Source: DATBLE01 sp963775695 (GTDB lineage Bacteria; Actinomycetota; Thermoleophilia; Gaiellales; Gaiellaceae). Taken from it: 64,000 bases of DNA. Position numbers and translations under genes: made by a program. The stretch is from the NCBI GenBank assembly GCA_963775695.1, contig CAVZJU010000012.1:124001-188000 (forward strand), given 5' to 3'. Below are positions 57,339-64,000 of this stretch, one piece after another; position 1 is the stretch's first letter; each line of letters starts with the position of its first letter. A model generated the notes under the pieces. The model did not search any database and was not told where the DNA came from. It saw only the letters and a list, made by a program, of their open reading frames with translations.

Positions 57339-59405
57339 TCACTCGTTGGGGGTGATCAGGATGTTGAAGTTCACGTCGACTTCCGCCCGGTGGCCGGGCA
57401 GGACGACCGTCGTCGAGTCGAACTCGGTGACGATCGCGGGGCCCTCCAGCGATGCCCCGGGCTGGAGCTTCGAACGGTCGTAGATCTTCGTCGGCACCCG
57501 CCGGCCGTCGAAGACGACCTGGTGCTCGTCGACGACCGCCCCGGAGGCGTCGGCATCGCCCGCCTCGCCGACCGGCAGCTCGGGCTTCGGTACGGATCCG
57601 TACCCGACCGCGCGCAGGTTGACGATCTCGCACGCGGTGCCGGGCATGCGGAACCCGTAGAGCTGCTCGTGCAGACCGTTGAACCGTTCCTCGAGCTCGG
57701 CCAGTCCCTCCGTGCGCACCTCGTCGGGGTCGAGCGCCACCGGGATCTCGTAGCCCTGACGGTGGTAGCGCATGTCCGCGCTGTAGAGCACGCGCCGGGC
57801 ATCGGCGGGGATGCCCTCGCCCTCGAGCCATTCGGTCGCGCGCGTGCCCAGCCCGTCGAGGATCTCGGCGACCTCGGCGCCGCTGGCGTCGCCGAGCAGG
57901 CGGATGTACGTCTGGGCGAACTCGTCGCGGAAGTCGGCGACGAGGTCGCCGATCGCGCAGAGGAGCCCCGGAGCCGGCGGGACGATCACCGGGAAGGAGC
58001 CCATCAGGCTCGCGAGGGCGTTGGCGTGGAGCGGGCCGGCGCCGCCGTAGGCCACGAGGGCGAACTCGCGCGGATCGTGCCCGCGCTGCACCGACACCAG
58101 CCGCAGCGCGCCCGCCATGTTCTCGTTGACGATCGCCACGATCCCCTCGGCCGCCTGTTCGACCGAGTCCAGCCCCATCGCGTCGGCGACGGTCTGGACC
58201 GCGGCGCGCGCCGCCTCGACGTCCAGCTCCATCTCGCCGCCGAGCAGCGACGGCGGCAGGTGCCCGAGGACGACGTTGGCATCGGTCACGGTCGGCTCGC
58301 TGCCGCCCTTCCCGTATGCGGCCGGGCCCGGCTCGGCCCCGGCCGACTGCGGGCCGACGCGCAGCGCCTTGGTCAGCTCGGGGACGTGGGCGATCGAGCC
58401 GCCGCCGGCGCCGACCGTGTGCACGTTCACCGACGGCACCTTGATCCGGAAGTGGCCGATCGCGGTCTCGCGGCCGATCGTCGGCTGACCGTTCTGGCAG
58501 AGAGCGACGTCGGTCGAGGTCCCGCCCATGTCGAAGGCGAGGATGTCGTCGAAGCCCGCCTTGCGCGCGACGAACAGCGCACCGGCCACGCCGCCCGACG
58601 GGCCGGAGAGCACGCCGTAGATCGGGTTGCGCGCCGCCTCCCGCGTCGTCATCAACCCGGCGTCGGAGCGCAGGATGTTCACGTCCGCCTTGGCGCCGAT
58701 CCCGCTCAGCTGCTCCTGCAGCCGGTTGACGTAGGCCGCCACCTTCGGACGCACGTACGAGTTCATGCAGGCGGTCAGCGCCCGCTCGTACTCCCGGAAC
58801 TCCGGCAGCACCTCGGACGAGAGCGTGACCGGGAAGCCCGGATACAGCCGCTCGACGATCTCCCCGATCTCGCGCTCGTGCGCCCCGTTCACGTACGAGT
58901 TGATCAGCGCCACCGTCAGCGTCTCGACCCCCGACTCGACCAGGTCGCGGACGACACCCTCGACCTGGCCGACGTCGACCGGGACGATCGACTCGCCGCG
59001 GGCGTCCATCCGCTCGACCGCCTCCCGCGTATCGGCCAGCGACGCGGGCGGATCGGGCTTGATCATGATGATCCACCCCGCCAGGGGCCCCGGCGTCTGC
59101 GATCGCGCCAGGTGCAGGATCTGCTGGAAGCCGACCGTGGTGATCAGCCCCACGCGCGCCCCCTTCGACTCCAGCACCGCGTTCGTGGCCACGGTCGTGC
59201 CGTGGAGGATGTTCCTGATCTCGCCGACATCGATCCCCGCCTCCTCGCAGATACGGCGGACGCCGGTGAGCACCCCCTCCGACGGATCGGCAGGCGTGGA
59301 CGGCGTCTTCACGCGGAAGCGGCCGCCGCCGTCGCCGTTCCCGTCGCCGACGAGGAAGAGGTCGGTGAAGGTGCCACCGACGTCCACCCCCAATCTGTAC
59401 GCCAT
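57339..59405 (-). CDS. hyuA: hydantoinase/oxoprolinase subunit A (HyuA), cluster B
   Basis: 688 residues. LGVDVGGTFTDLFLVGDGNG at the start, HGTTVATNAVLESKGARVGL, AFDMGGTSTDVALCQNGQPT and GAGGGSIAHVPELTKALRVG. ATP-binding subunit of the cyclic amidase. It lies 16 bp after the HMG-CoA-lyase-like gene. ATG start with GAGGGAGG upstream. Confidence 0.93.
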   Translation of the reverse strand: MAYRLGVDVGGTFTDLFLVGDGNGDGGGRFRVKTPSTPADPSEGVLTGVRRICEEAGIDVGEIRNILHGTTVATNAVLESKGARVGLITTVGFQQILHLARSQTPGPLAGWIIMIKPDPPASLADTREAVERMDARGESIVPVDVGQVEGVVRDLVESGVETLTVALINSYVNGAHEREIGEIVERLYPGFPVTLSSEVLPEFREYERALTACMNSYVRPKVAAYVNRLQEQLSGIGAKADVNILRSDAGLMTTREAARNPIYGVLSGPSGGVAGALFVARKAGFDDILAFDMGGTSTDVALCQNGQPTIGRETAIGHFRIKVPSVNVHTVGAGGGSIAHVPELTKALRVGPQSAGAEPGPAAYGKGGSEPTVTDANVVLGHLPPSLLGGEMELDVEAARAAVQTVADAMGLDSVEQAAEGIVAIVNENMAGALRLVSVQRGHDPREFALVAYGGAGPLHANALASLMGSFPVIVPPAPGLLCAIGDLVADFRDEFAQTYIRLLGDASGAEVAEILDGLGTRATEWLEGEGIPADARRVLYSADMRYHRQGYEIPVALDPDEVRTEGLAELEERFNGLHEQLYGFRMPGTACEIVNLRAVGYGSVPKPELPVGEAGDADASGAVVDEHQVVFDGRRVPTKIYDRSKLQPGASLEGPAIVTEFDSTTVVLPGHRAEVDVNFNILITPNE

Positions 59406-59421
59406 CCGTTCCTCCCTCTCT

Positions 59422-60315
59422 CTAGGCCGCCACCGGCGCGAACGTGCCGGCTCGGTAGACCTGTCCCGGTAGCTGCTTGCCGAGCTCGCCTTCGAGCCAC
59501 TCGGCGACGGTGATCAGCGCAGCGAGATCGATGCCGGTCTCGACACCCTCGCCGTGGAGCATGTAGACCAGATCCTCCGTGCAGATGTTGCCCGTCGCGC
59601 GCGGCGCGAAGGGGCAGCCGCCCAGGCCGCCGACCGACGCGTCGAGCACGGTCGCACCCGCCTCCAGCGCGGCGTACGCGTTCGCGAAGCCGGTGTTGCG
59701 CGTGTTGTGCAAGTGCACACCTACGGTGTGCACTAGAGGGAGTGCCCGGCTGACCAGGTCTTTGACCTGCCGCGGAACCGCTACTCCGACGGTGTCCGCG
59801 AACACGACTTCGTCGGCACCCGCTCTAGCCAAGGCCTCCGCGTAGCGGAGGACTTGGCTGGGATCGACAGCGCCCTCGAAGGGGCAGCCGAACGCGACGC
59901 CGACGGTGACGGTGGCGCGGATGCCGTCCGCGTGCGCCCGGTCGACGATCGCGATCGCAGCAGCGAGCGATTCCTCCGGCGAGGCGTTCTGGTTGCGCCG
60001 GTTGAAGGTCTCGGTGGCGGCGAAGGCGACGTGGACCTCGTCCAGCCCGGTCGCCGCCAGCCGGTCGTAGCCCCTCTCGTTCAGGACGAGGCCGGCGTAG
60101 ACGACGCCGTCCTGCCGGCCGATGCCGGCGACGACCTCCTCCGCTCCCGCCATCTGCGGGACGCGGGCGGGGTTGACGAAGCTGACCGCCTCGATGCGGG
60201 GCAGCCCCGCAGCAGCGAGCCGGTTGACGAGCTCGGCGCGCGTCTCGGGGTCGAGGTGCTTCTCCTCGTTCTGGAGCCCGTCCCGCGGCCCGACGTCGCA
60301 GATGGTCACCGTCAC
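59422..60315 (-). CDS. hydroxymethylglutaryl-CoA lyase-like (HMGL/citramalyl-CoA lyase family)
   Basis: 297 residues, TIM barrel. ICDVGPRDGLQNEEKHLDPE binds the acyl group and metal, IEAVSFVNPARVPQMAGAEE, VGVHLHNTRNTGFANAYAAL (His pair) and DASVGGLGGCPFAPRATGNI with the catalytic Cys. It cleaves a 3-hydroxy-acyl-CoA to acetyl-CoA plus a keto acid; HMG-CoA, citramalyl-CoA or a homologue. GTG overlapping the CoA-transferase stop (GTGA). Two inverted repeats are embedded at 59712-59734 and 59827-59859. Confidence 0.88.
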   Translation of the reverse strand: MTVTICDVGPRDGLQNEEKHLDPETRAELVNRLAAAGLPRIEAVSFVNPARVPQMAGAEEVVAGIGRQDGVVYAGLVLNERGYDRLAATGLDEVHVAFAATETFNRRNQNASPEESLAAAIAIVDRAHADGIRATVTVGVAFGCPFEGAVDPSQVLRYAEALARAGADEVVFADTVGVAVPRQVKDLVSRALPLVHTVGVHLHNTRNTGFANAYAALEAGATVLDASVGGLGGCPFAPRATGNICTEDLVYMLHGEGVETGIDLAALITVAEWLEGELGKQLPGQVYRAGTFAPVAA

Positions 60316-61565
60316 AGAATTCCGTCCTCCGCGAGCTGCGCCAGCTCGTCGCCGGTGAGGCCGAGCAGCCCGCCGTAGACGTCCTGGTTGTGGCTCCCCT
60401 CCTCCCAGGTCGCCGACCAGCGCACCTCGGCCGGCGTCTCCGAGAACTTCGGGACGATGCCGGGGCCGATGTACGAGCCGAACTCGGGGTCGTGGTGCTC
60501 GACCAGCATCTCGCGGGCGCGGTACTGCTCGTCCTCGAAGATGTCGGCGATGGTGTAGATCGGCCCGCAGATCACGCCCGCCTCGTTGAGCACGGCGTCG
60601 ATCTCGGCCGCGGTATGGGCCGACGCCCACTCGGCGACGATGCCCTCGAGCTCCTCCTGGTGCTCTCCGCGGGCGACATGGGTGACGAACTTCGGGTCGT
60701 CCGCCAGCTCCGGCCTGCCCATCGCCGCGCACAGCCGCCCGAAGACCTTGTCGGCGTTCGCGGCGATCACCATCCACTTCCCGTCGCTCGACTTGAAGAT
60801 GTTCGAGGGGGCGACGCCCTTCAGCCCCGTCCCGCCGGGGCCGCGGACGATGCCGAGGCGGTCGTACTCGGGGACCATGCTCTCCAACAGCGCGAAGCAG
60901 GCCTCCATCAACGAGACGTCCACCACCTGCCCGCGGCCGCCGCCGAGGGCGTCGCGCCGGTAGAGGGCAGCGAGGATGCCCTGCACCGCGAACATCCCGG
61001 CGAGCGAGTCGCCGAGCGAGATGTGGATGCGAGGCGGCGGCTCGTCCGGGAAGCCGTTGATGTGGCGGATGCCGCCCATCGCCTCCGACACGGAGGCGAA
61101 GCCGGCGCGCGGCGCGTACGGCCCGGTCTGCCCGTAGCCGGAGACCCGCGCGATCACCAGGCCGGGGTTCGCCTCCCACAGACGCTCGGGCGCGAGGTTC
61201 CAGCGCTCGAGCGTGCCCGGCCGGAAGTTTTCGACCAGGACGTCGCTCTGCTCGACCAGCGCGAGCAGCAGCCCCTGGCCCCGCTCCTCGCGCAGGTTGA
61301 GCGTCACACATTTCTTGTTCCGCGACTGCACGGGCCACCAGAGGGAGCGGCCCTCGTAGCGGGCGTGGCCCCAGTCGCGGAGCGGGTCGGGCTGGCCGGG
61401 CGGCTCGACCTTGATGATCTCGGCGCCCATGTCCCCGAGCAGCCGCCCGGTGAAGGGCCCGGCGAGCAGCATCCCCAGCTCGACGACACGGACACCCGCG
61501 AGCGGGCCCGGGCCGTCGGTCGCGGGCCGCAGCGTGCGCTCGGTGGTTGTCGGCGCGTCGGTCAC
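60312..61565 (-). CDS. CaiB/BaiF-type class III CoA-transferase (cluster B)
   Basis: 417 residues. GVRVVELGMLLAGPFTGRLL, DMGAEIIKVEPPGQPDPLRD and ISLGDSLAGMFAVQGILAAL (Asp nucleophile is the D in GDSLAGM). Similar to succinyl-CoA:citramalate or oxalate CoA-transferases. It activates a di-acid as CoA ester ahead of the HMGL-like lyase, its next gene. GTG overlapping the GntR stop (GTGA). Confidence 0.92.
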   Translation of the reverse strand: MTDAPTTTERTLRPATDGPGPLAGVRVVELGMLLAGPFTGRLLGDMGAEIIKVEPPGQPDPLRDWGHARYEGRSLWWPVQSRNKKCVTLNLREERGQGLLLALVEQSDVLVENFRPGTLERWNLAPERLWEANPGLVIARVSGYGQTGPYAPRAGFASVSEAMGGIRHINGFPDEPPPRIHISLGDSLAGMFAVQGILAALYRRDALGGGRGQVVDVSLMEACFALLESMVPEYDRLGIVRGPGGTGLKGVAPSNIFKSSDGKWMVIAANADKVFGRLCAAMGRPELADDPKFVTHVARGEHQEELEGIVAEWASAHTAAEIDAVLNEAGVICGPIYTIADIFEDEQYRAREMLVEHHDPEFGSYIGPGIVPKFSETPAEVRWSATWEEGSHNQDVYGGLLGLTGDELAQLAEDGIL

Positions 61566-62263
61566 GCGCTCGCCTCGGCGGTCGAGCGGCTCTCGTCGGC
61601 TCTGAGCCGGCCGACGAGAAGGTCGCGCGCCTCGAAGACGTGCTCTTTCATGATCAGCTCTGCGCGCTCGCCGTCCCCGCTCGCCAGCGCGTTCACGATC
61701 TGCCGGTGGTAGTGCGAGGAGATCCGCTTCTGGTCGGGCGAGTACCAGATGTACGACTTGTAGACGAGGGGCAGCTCGATCACGCGGCGCACCATGCTGG
61801 CCAGGCGGGCGCTGTCGGCGATCTCGAGGATCGTGTTGTGGAAGAAGAGGTTCTCGCGGACGAGCTCGCGCAGCTCGTCCTCCGGCTCCAGGGCGTCGAA
61901 GCGCTCGCAGCTCTCTCGTAGCTCCTCGACCTGCTCCTCGCTCACCCGCGTGGCGGCGCGGCGCACCGCATGGCCTTCGAGCAGCGCCCGCAGGACGTAG
62001 AGGTCTTCGAGATCGTCGGGCGTGTGCACCCGCACCGTTGCGCCGCGGTTCGGCGTCGCCACGATCAGGCCCTCGACCTGGAGCATGAGCAGCGCCTCGC
62101 GAACAGGAGTCCGGCTGATGCCCAGCTGACGGGCGAGATCCTCCTCCTTGAGGCGCTGCCCCGGCTGCAGCCGCCCGTCGAGGATCGCCTCCCTGATCAG
62201 CTCCGTGGCGGCCAGGCTCGCGTTGCGCACGAGACCTTCGCCCTTGTCCAGCGTGTCGGCCAC
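61562..62263 (-). CDS. GntR-family regulator, FCD subfamily (cluster B)
   Basis: 233 residues. Winged helix LIREAILDGRLQPGQRLKEE, DLARQLGISRTPVREALLML. FCD domain with ENLFFHNTILEIADSARLAS and SSHYHRQIVNALASGDGERA carrying the metal-ligand histidines. GTG 62263 has no ribosome site; -10-like TACTGTAT lies about 12-20 bp ahead, so the mRNA is probably almost leaderless. A palindrome-like ATACAGTATGCAAT overlaps it, suggesting autoregulation. First gene of the cluster B operon. Confidence 0.88.
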   Translation of the reverse strand: MADTLDKGEGLVRNASLAATELIREAILDGRLQPGQRLKEEDLARQLGISRTPVREALLMLQVEGLIVATPNRGATVRVHTPDDLEDLYVLRALLEGHAVRRAATRVSEEQVEELRESCERFDALEPEDELRELVRENLFFHNTILEIADSARLASMVRRVIELPLVYKSYIWYSPDQKRISSHYHRQIVNALASGDGERAELIMKEHVFEARDLLVGRLRADESRSTAEASA

Positions 62264-62273
62264 CGCGGCAAAA

Positions 62274-62287
62274 ATACAGTATGCAAT
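62274..62287 (-). promoter_or_regulatory. putative operator at the GntR (cluster B) start
   Basis: ATACAGTATGCAAT; on the minus strand ATTGCATAC shares nine bases with the ATTGCATACAA site at 39.46 kb. It is only 11 bp from the GTG, overlapping the likely promoter. Confidence 0.4.
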
Positions 62288-62337
62288 CCGAGCCGCCAAC
62301 GGCCCTCGCGCCGGATCGCCCCGACTATGGTTGGTTC

Positions 62338-62709
62338 GTGGACCGCATTGCGATCGCACGCGCCGAGCGCCGGCGACAGGCGATGGAGGAGCTGGAGTTC
62401 GAACGCGAGCGCGCGGCCGCGCTGCACGAGGAGATAGCGAGACTCGTCCTCGAGCTCGAGGGGCCGGGTCTCGACGAGGAGGTCTTCGGGCGGCTCTCGC
62501 CGGGGGACGTCGATCTCGTTCGTGCCTCGCTCCAGGGTCGACCGGCAGCAGACCGGGACGAGGACGAGTGGTTCGAACTCGGCGACGATGACGCGGAACC
62601 CGACCGTGCAGAGCTCGAAGCGGAGATCGCCCGGCTGGAGGCGGAGAGCGCGGCCAGCACCCGGCGGCAAGAGGCCTTCGAGCGGTACCTGGAGGCGCTC
62701 GGCGAGTAG
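62338..62709 (+). CDS. small acidic coiled-coil protein, function unknown
   Basis: 123 residues from GTG 62338 (142 from ATG 62281). It is rich in Glu and Arg: AIARAERRRQAMEELEFERE and ELEAEIARLEAESAASTRRQ suggest long helices or a coiled coil. A TATGGT box ends 6 bp before the GTG, pointing to a leaderless message. No family recognised. It is divergent from the GntR gene but probably unrelated in function. Confidence 0.6.
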   Translation: MDRIAIARAERRRQAMEELEFERERAAALHEEIARLVLELEGPGLDEEVFGRLSPGDVDLVRASLQGRPAADRDEDEWFELGDDDAEPDRAELEAEIARLEAESAASTRRQEAFERYLEALGE

Positions 62710-62740
62710 CCGGCTCCGCCCGGCCGCGTACGATCGGGAC

Positions 62741-63244
62741 ATGCCGATCGCGGAGGACTTCGAGACGCGCTGGGCTGCGGCCGAGCGGGCGCCCAGGGGC
62801 AGTGGGACTGTCCGGCTGATCTGCGTCCGCGTCGACGAGGGCGTCCACGAGACGCCCGGGCGAGCGGAGGTGACAGTCGAGGACGGCCTCGTCGGCGACC
62901 GCTGGGCGCGGGGCAGGCGCGATCTCGACGCCCAGATCACGTTGATGAACGTCCGGGTGGCCGAGCTGATCGGCGGCCCGCTCGAGCGGTCCGGCGACAA
63001 CTTCCAGGTCGATCTCGACCTCTCCGAGGAGGCGCTGCCGGTGGGGACGAGGCTCCGGCTCGGCGAGGCGCTGCTCGAGGTCAGCCCGGCCCCGCACACC
63101 GGTTGCAAGAACTTCCGCGAGCGCTTCGGGCTCGACGCGCTCAAGTGGGTGAACGACCACCGCGACCGGCGGCTCCGAGGGATGAACTGTCGCGTCCTCG
63201 AAGCCGGCACGGTCGCGGTCGGCGACGTCGTTGCGGTCGCCTGA
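62741..63244 (+). CDS. MOSC-domain protein
   Basis: 167 residues. ITLMNVRVAELIGGPLERSG, FQVDLDLSEEALPVGTRLRL and the cysteine site VSPAPHTGCKNFRERFG are MOSC signatures. Members bind molybdenum cofactor or carry out N-hydroxylated base reduction; stand-alone ones are poorly known. ATG 62741 without a clear ribosome site, 31 bp after the previous stop. Confidence 0.85.
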   Translation: MPIAEDFETRWAAAERAPRGSGTVRLICVRVDEGVHETPGRAEVTVEDGLVGDRWARGRRDLDAQITLMNVRVAELIGGPLERSGDNFQVDLDLSEEALPVGTRLRLGEALLEVSPAPHTGCKNFRERFGLDALKWVNDHRDRRLRGMNCRVLEAGTVAVGDVVAVA

Positions 63245-63468
63245 CCAGACCCTTTCGGACATGTCAGGGGTCTGACCCCTGCCAGCTCGCGAAGAGACGC
63301 GTCCGGTCGACCACGCCACCGCATGGTTCTGCGCCAACTCGGTCGTTCTGTACATGTCAGGGGTCTGACCCCTGACATGTTCCTTCGGGGCACTGTCAGG
63401 CGGCTGTCTCCTGGTACATCAGCGAGCCCGGCGTCGTCGCCGGAAGTGCGCCCGAATTTCCGGCGGCT
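63245..63468. repeat. palindromic repeats between convergent genes
   Basis: Full 29-bp palindrome at 63352-63380 (centre GGGGTC-T-GACCCC, arms extending to ACATGTCA / TGACATGT). A partial copy at 63265-63281 (CAGGGGTCTGACCCCTG) has the left arm continuing ACATGT. A degenerate third is near 63394-63416 (TGTCAGGCGGCTGTCTCCTG). They may be REP-like elements or bidirectional terminators. No gene in this stretch. Confidence 0.75.
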
Positions 63469-64000
63469 TCAGCGGGTCTGCGGGAACCCGAGGTCGACCT
63501 TGCTGGTCGCCGGGTCCGGCCAGCGCGAGGTGACGACCTTCCCGCGCGTGTAGAAGTCGATTCCCTCCGGGCCGTAAATGTGCCGGTCGCCGAAAAGGCT
63601 CGCCTTCCAGCCGCCGAACGAGTAGTACGCCACGGGCACCGGGATCGGCACGTTCACGCCGACCATGCCCGCCTGCGAGTCGAACTGGAACTGCCGGGCG
63701 ACCCCGCCGTCGCGCGTGAAGATCGCCGTCCCGTTCCCGTACGGGTTCTCGTTGACGAGCGCGACCGCGTCGTCGTAGGTGTCCGCGCGGACGACCGACA
63801 GCACCGGGCCGAAGATCTCGTCGCGGTAGGCGTCCATCTCCGGCGTGACCTGGTCGATCAGCGACACGCCGAGGAAGAAGCCGTTGCCGTCGACCTCCAG
63901 CTCGCGGCCGTCGGCGACCACGGTCGCGCCCTGCTCCGCGGCCGTATCCAGGTAGCCGGCGACCTTGTCGCGGTGCTCGCGGGTGATCAGCGGCCCCATC
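63469..64000 (-). CDS. mmsA: methylmalonate-semialdehyde dehydrogenase, C-terminal part
   Basis: 177 codons visible; the N-terminal two thirds, with the catalytic Cys, lie beyond the right edge. YDDAVALVNENPYGNGTAIF and VAYYSFGGWKASLFGDRHIY, with EGIDFYTRGKVVTSRW at the end, are diagnostic of the MmsA/IolA family. It converts methylmalonate or malonate semialdehyde to propionyl- or acetyl-CoA, a fitting outlet for branched intermediates or thymine/uracil ring breakdown. Confidence 0.9.
   Translation of the reverse strand, partial: MGPLITREHRDKVAGYLDTAAEQGATVVADGRELEVDGNGFFLGVSLIDQVTPEMDAYRDEIFGPVLSVVRADTYDDAVALVNENPYGNGTAIFTRDGGVARQFQFDSQAGMVGVNVPIPVPVAYYSFGGWKASLFGDRHIYGPEGIDFYTRGKVVTSRWPDPATSKVDLGFPQTR

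Noticed and set aside
55390..59076. Single giant minus-strand protein joining HyuB to an upstream Arg-rich stretch
   Set aside because: The upstream part is the wrong frame of HyuA. HyuB starts at ATG 57327.

Overview
The window is high-GC bacterial DNA with many GTG starts, start/stop overlaps of the GTGA, ATGA and TGATG type, Shine-Dalgarno leaders and some leaderless-looking starts. This fits a soil or aquatic actinobacterium, possibly a Thermoleophilia-type lineage; that placement is inference from gene content and style, since there is no rRNA or other marker here. I found no tRNA, rRNA, CRISPR array, integrase or insertion sequence.

Layout. (1) 1-9.3 kb: the end of an N-carbamoyl amino acid hydrolase, a single-chain aconitase-like enzyme, an EamA exporter, a D-malate/tartrate dehydrogenase-like enzyme, a cysteine amidohydrolase (isochorismatase fold), a dihydropyrimidinase and an amidase with a tiny GatC/AtzG-like partner gene. 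(2) 9.3-23.9 kb: an accessory region with a TetR/MFS drug-efflux pair, FAD oxidoreductases, an ArsR-rhodanese / persulfide-dioxygenase-like / DsrE / arsenite-methyltransferase-like operon, an ECF sigma gene pair and a LysM-PBP4. It is littered with decayed genes (winged-helix, BNR-repeat, thioredoxin-like, DUF1059 and ZnuA remnants). (3) 23.9-38.2 kb: two divergent catabolic operons from one promoter region at 33.1 kb. Leftward: oxidoreductase, HyuA, HyuB, GntR, luciferase-like monooxygenase, CoA-transferase, RidA, polysaccharide-deacetylase-fold amidohydrolase. Rightward: CoA lyase, MaoC hydratase, MmgE/PrpD and two acyl-CoA dehydrogenases. (4) 38.2-52.0 kb: a CobW-type GTPase, a second deacetylase-fold enzyme, a PotABCD-like ABC importer, a cupin, an old-yellow-enzyme-type reductase, an NCS1 permease, an alpha/beta hydrolase, a creatininase-family enzyme and a cyclase-family amidohydrolase. 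(5) 52.1-62.3 kb: a second leftward operon, GntR, CoA-transferase, HMG-CoA-lyase-like, HyuA, HyuB, isochorismatase-fold amidase, LeuC-like, LeuD-like, DUF3891. (6) 62.3-64 kb: small genes, palindromic repeats and the end of a semialdehyde dehydrogenase gene.

Taken together the window is a catabolic region for cyclic amides, imides or hydantoins. Ring opening (HyuAB, dihydropyrimidinase, deacetylase-fold enzymes) would be followed by amide or carbamoyl removal (isochorismatase-fold, M20 and amidase enzymes), hydration of an unsaturated diacid (LeuCD, aconitase, MaoC), CoA activation and C-C cleavage. Two short palindromes recur at promoters, ATGTCTGACAT and TTGTATACAA, and probably are operators of the two resident GntR-family regulators.

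The most striking single observation is at 16.3-17.1 kb. The arsenite-methyltransferase-like gene has an in-frame TGA exactly where its family carries a conserved Cys, 62 intact codons follow, and a hairpin with a G-containing apical loop lies 17 nt downstream. This is a candidate selenoprotein, with a nonsense mutation as the rival explanation.
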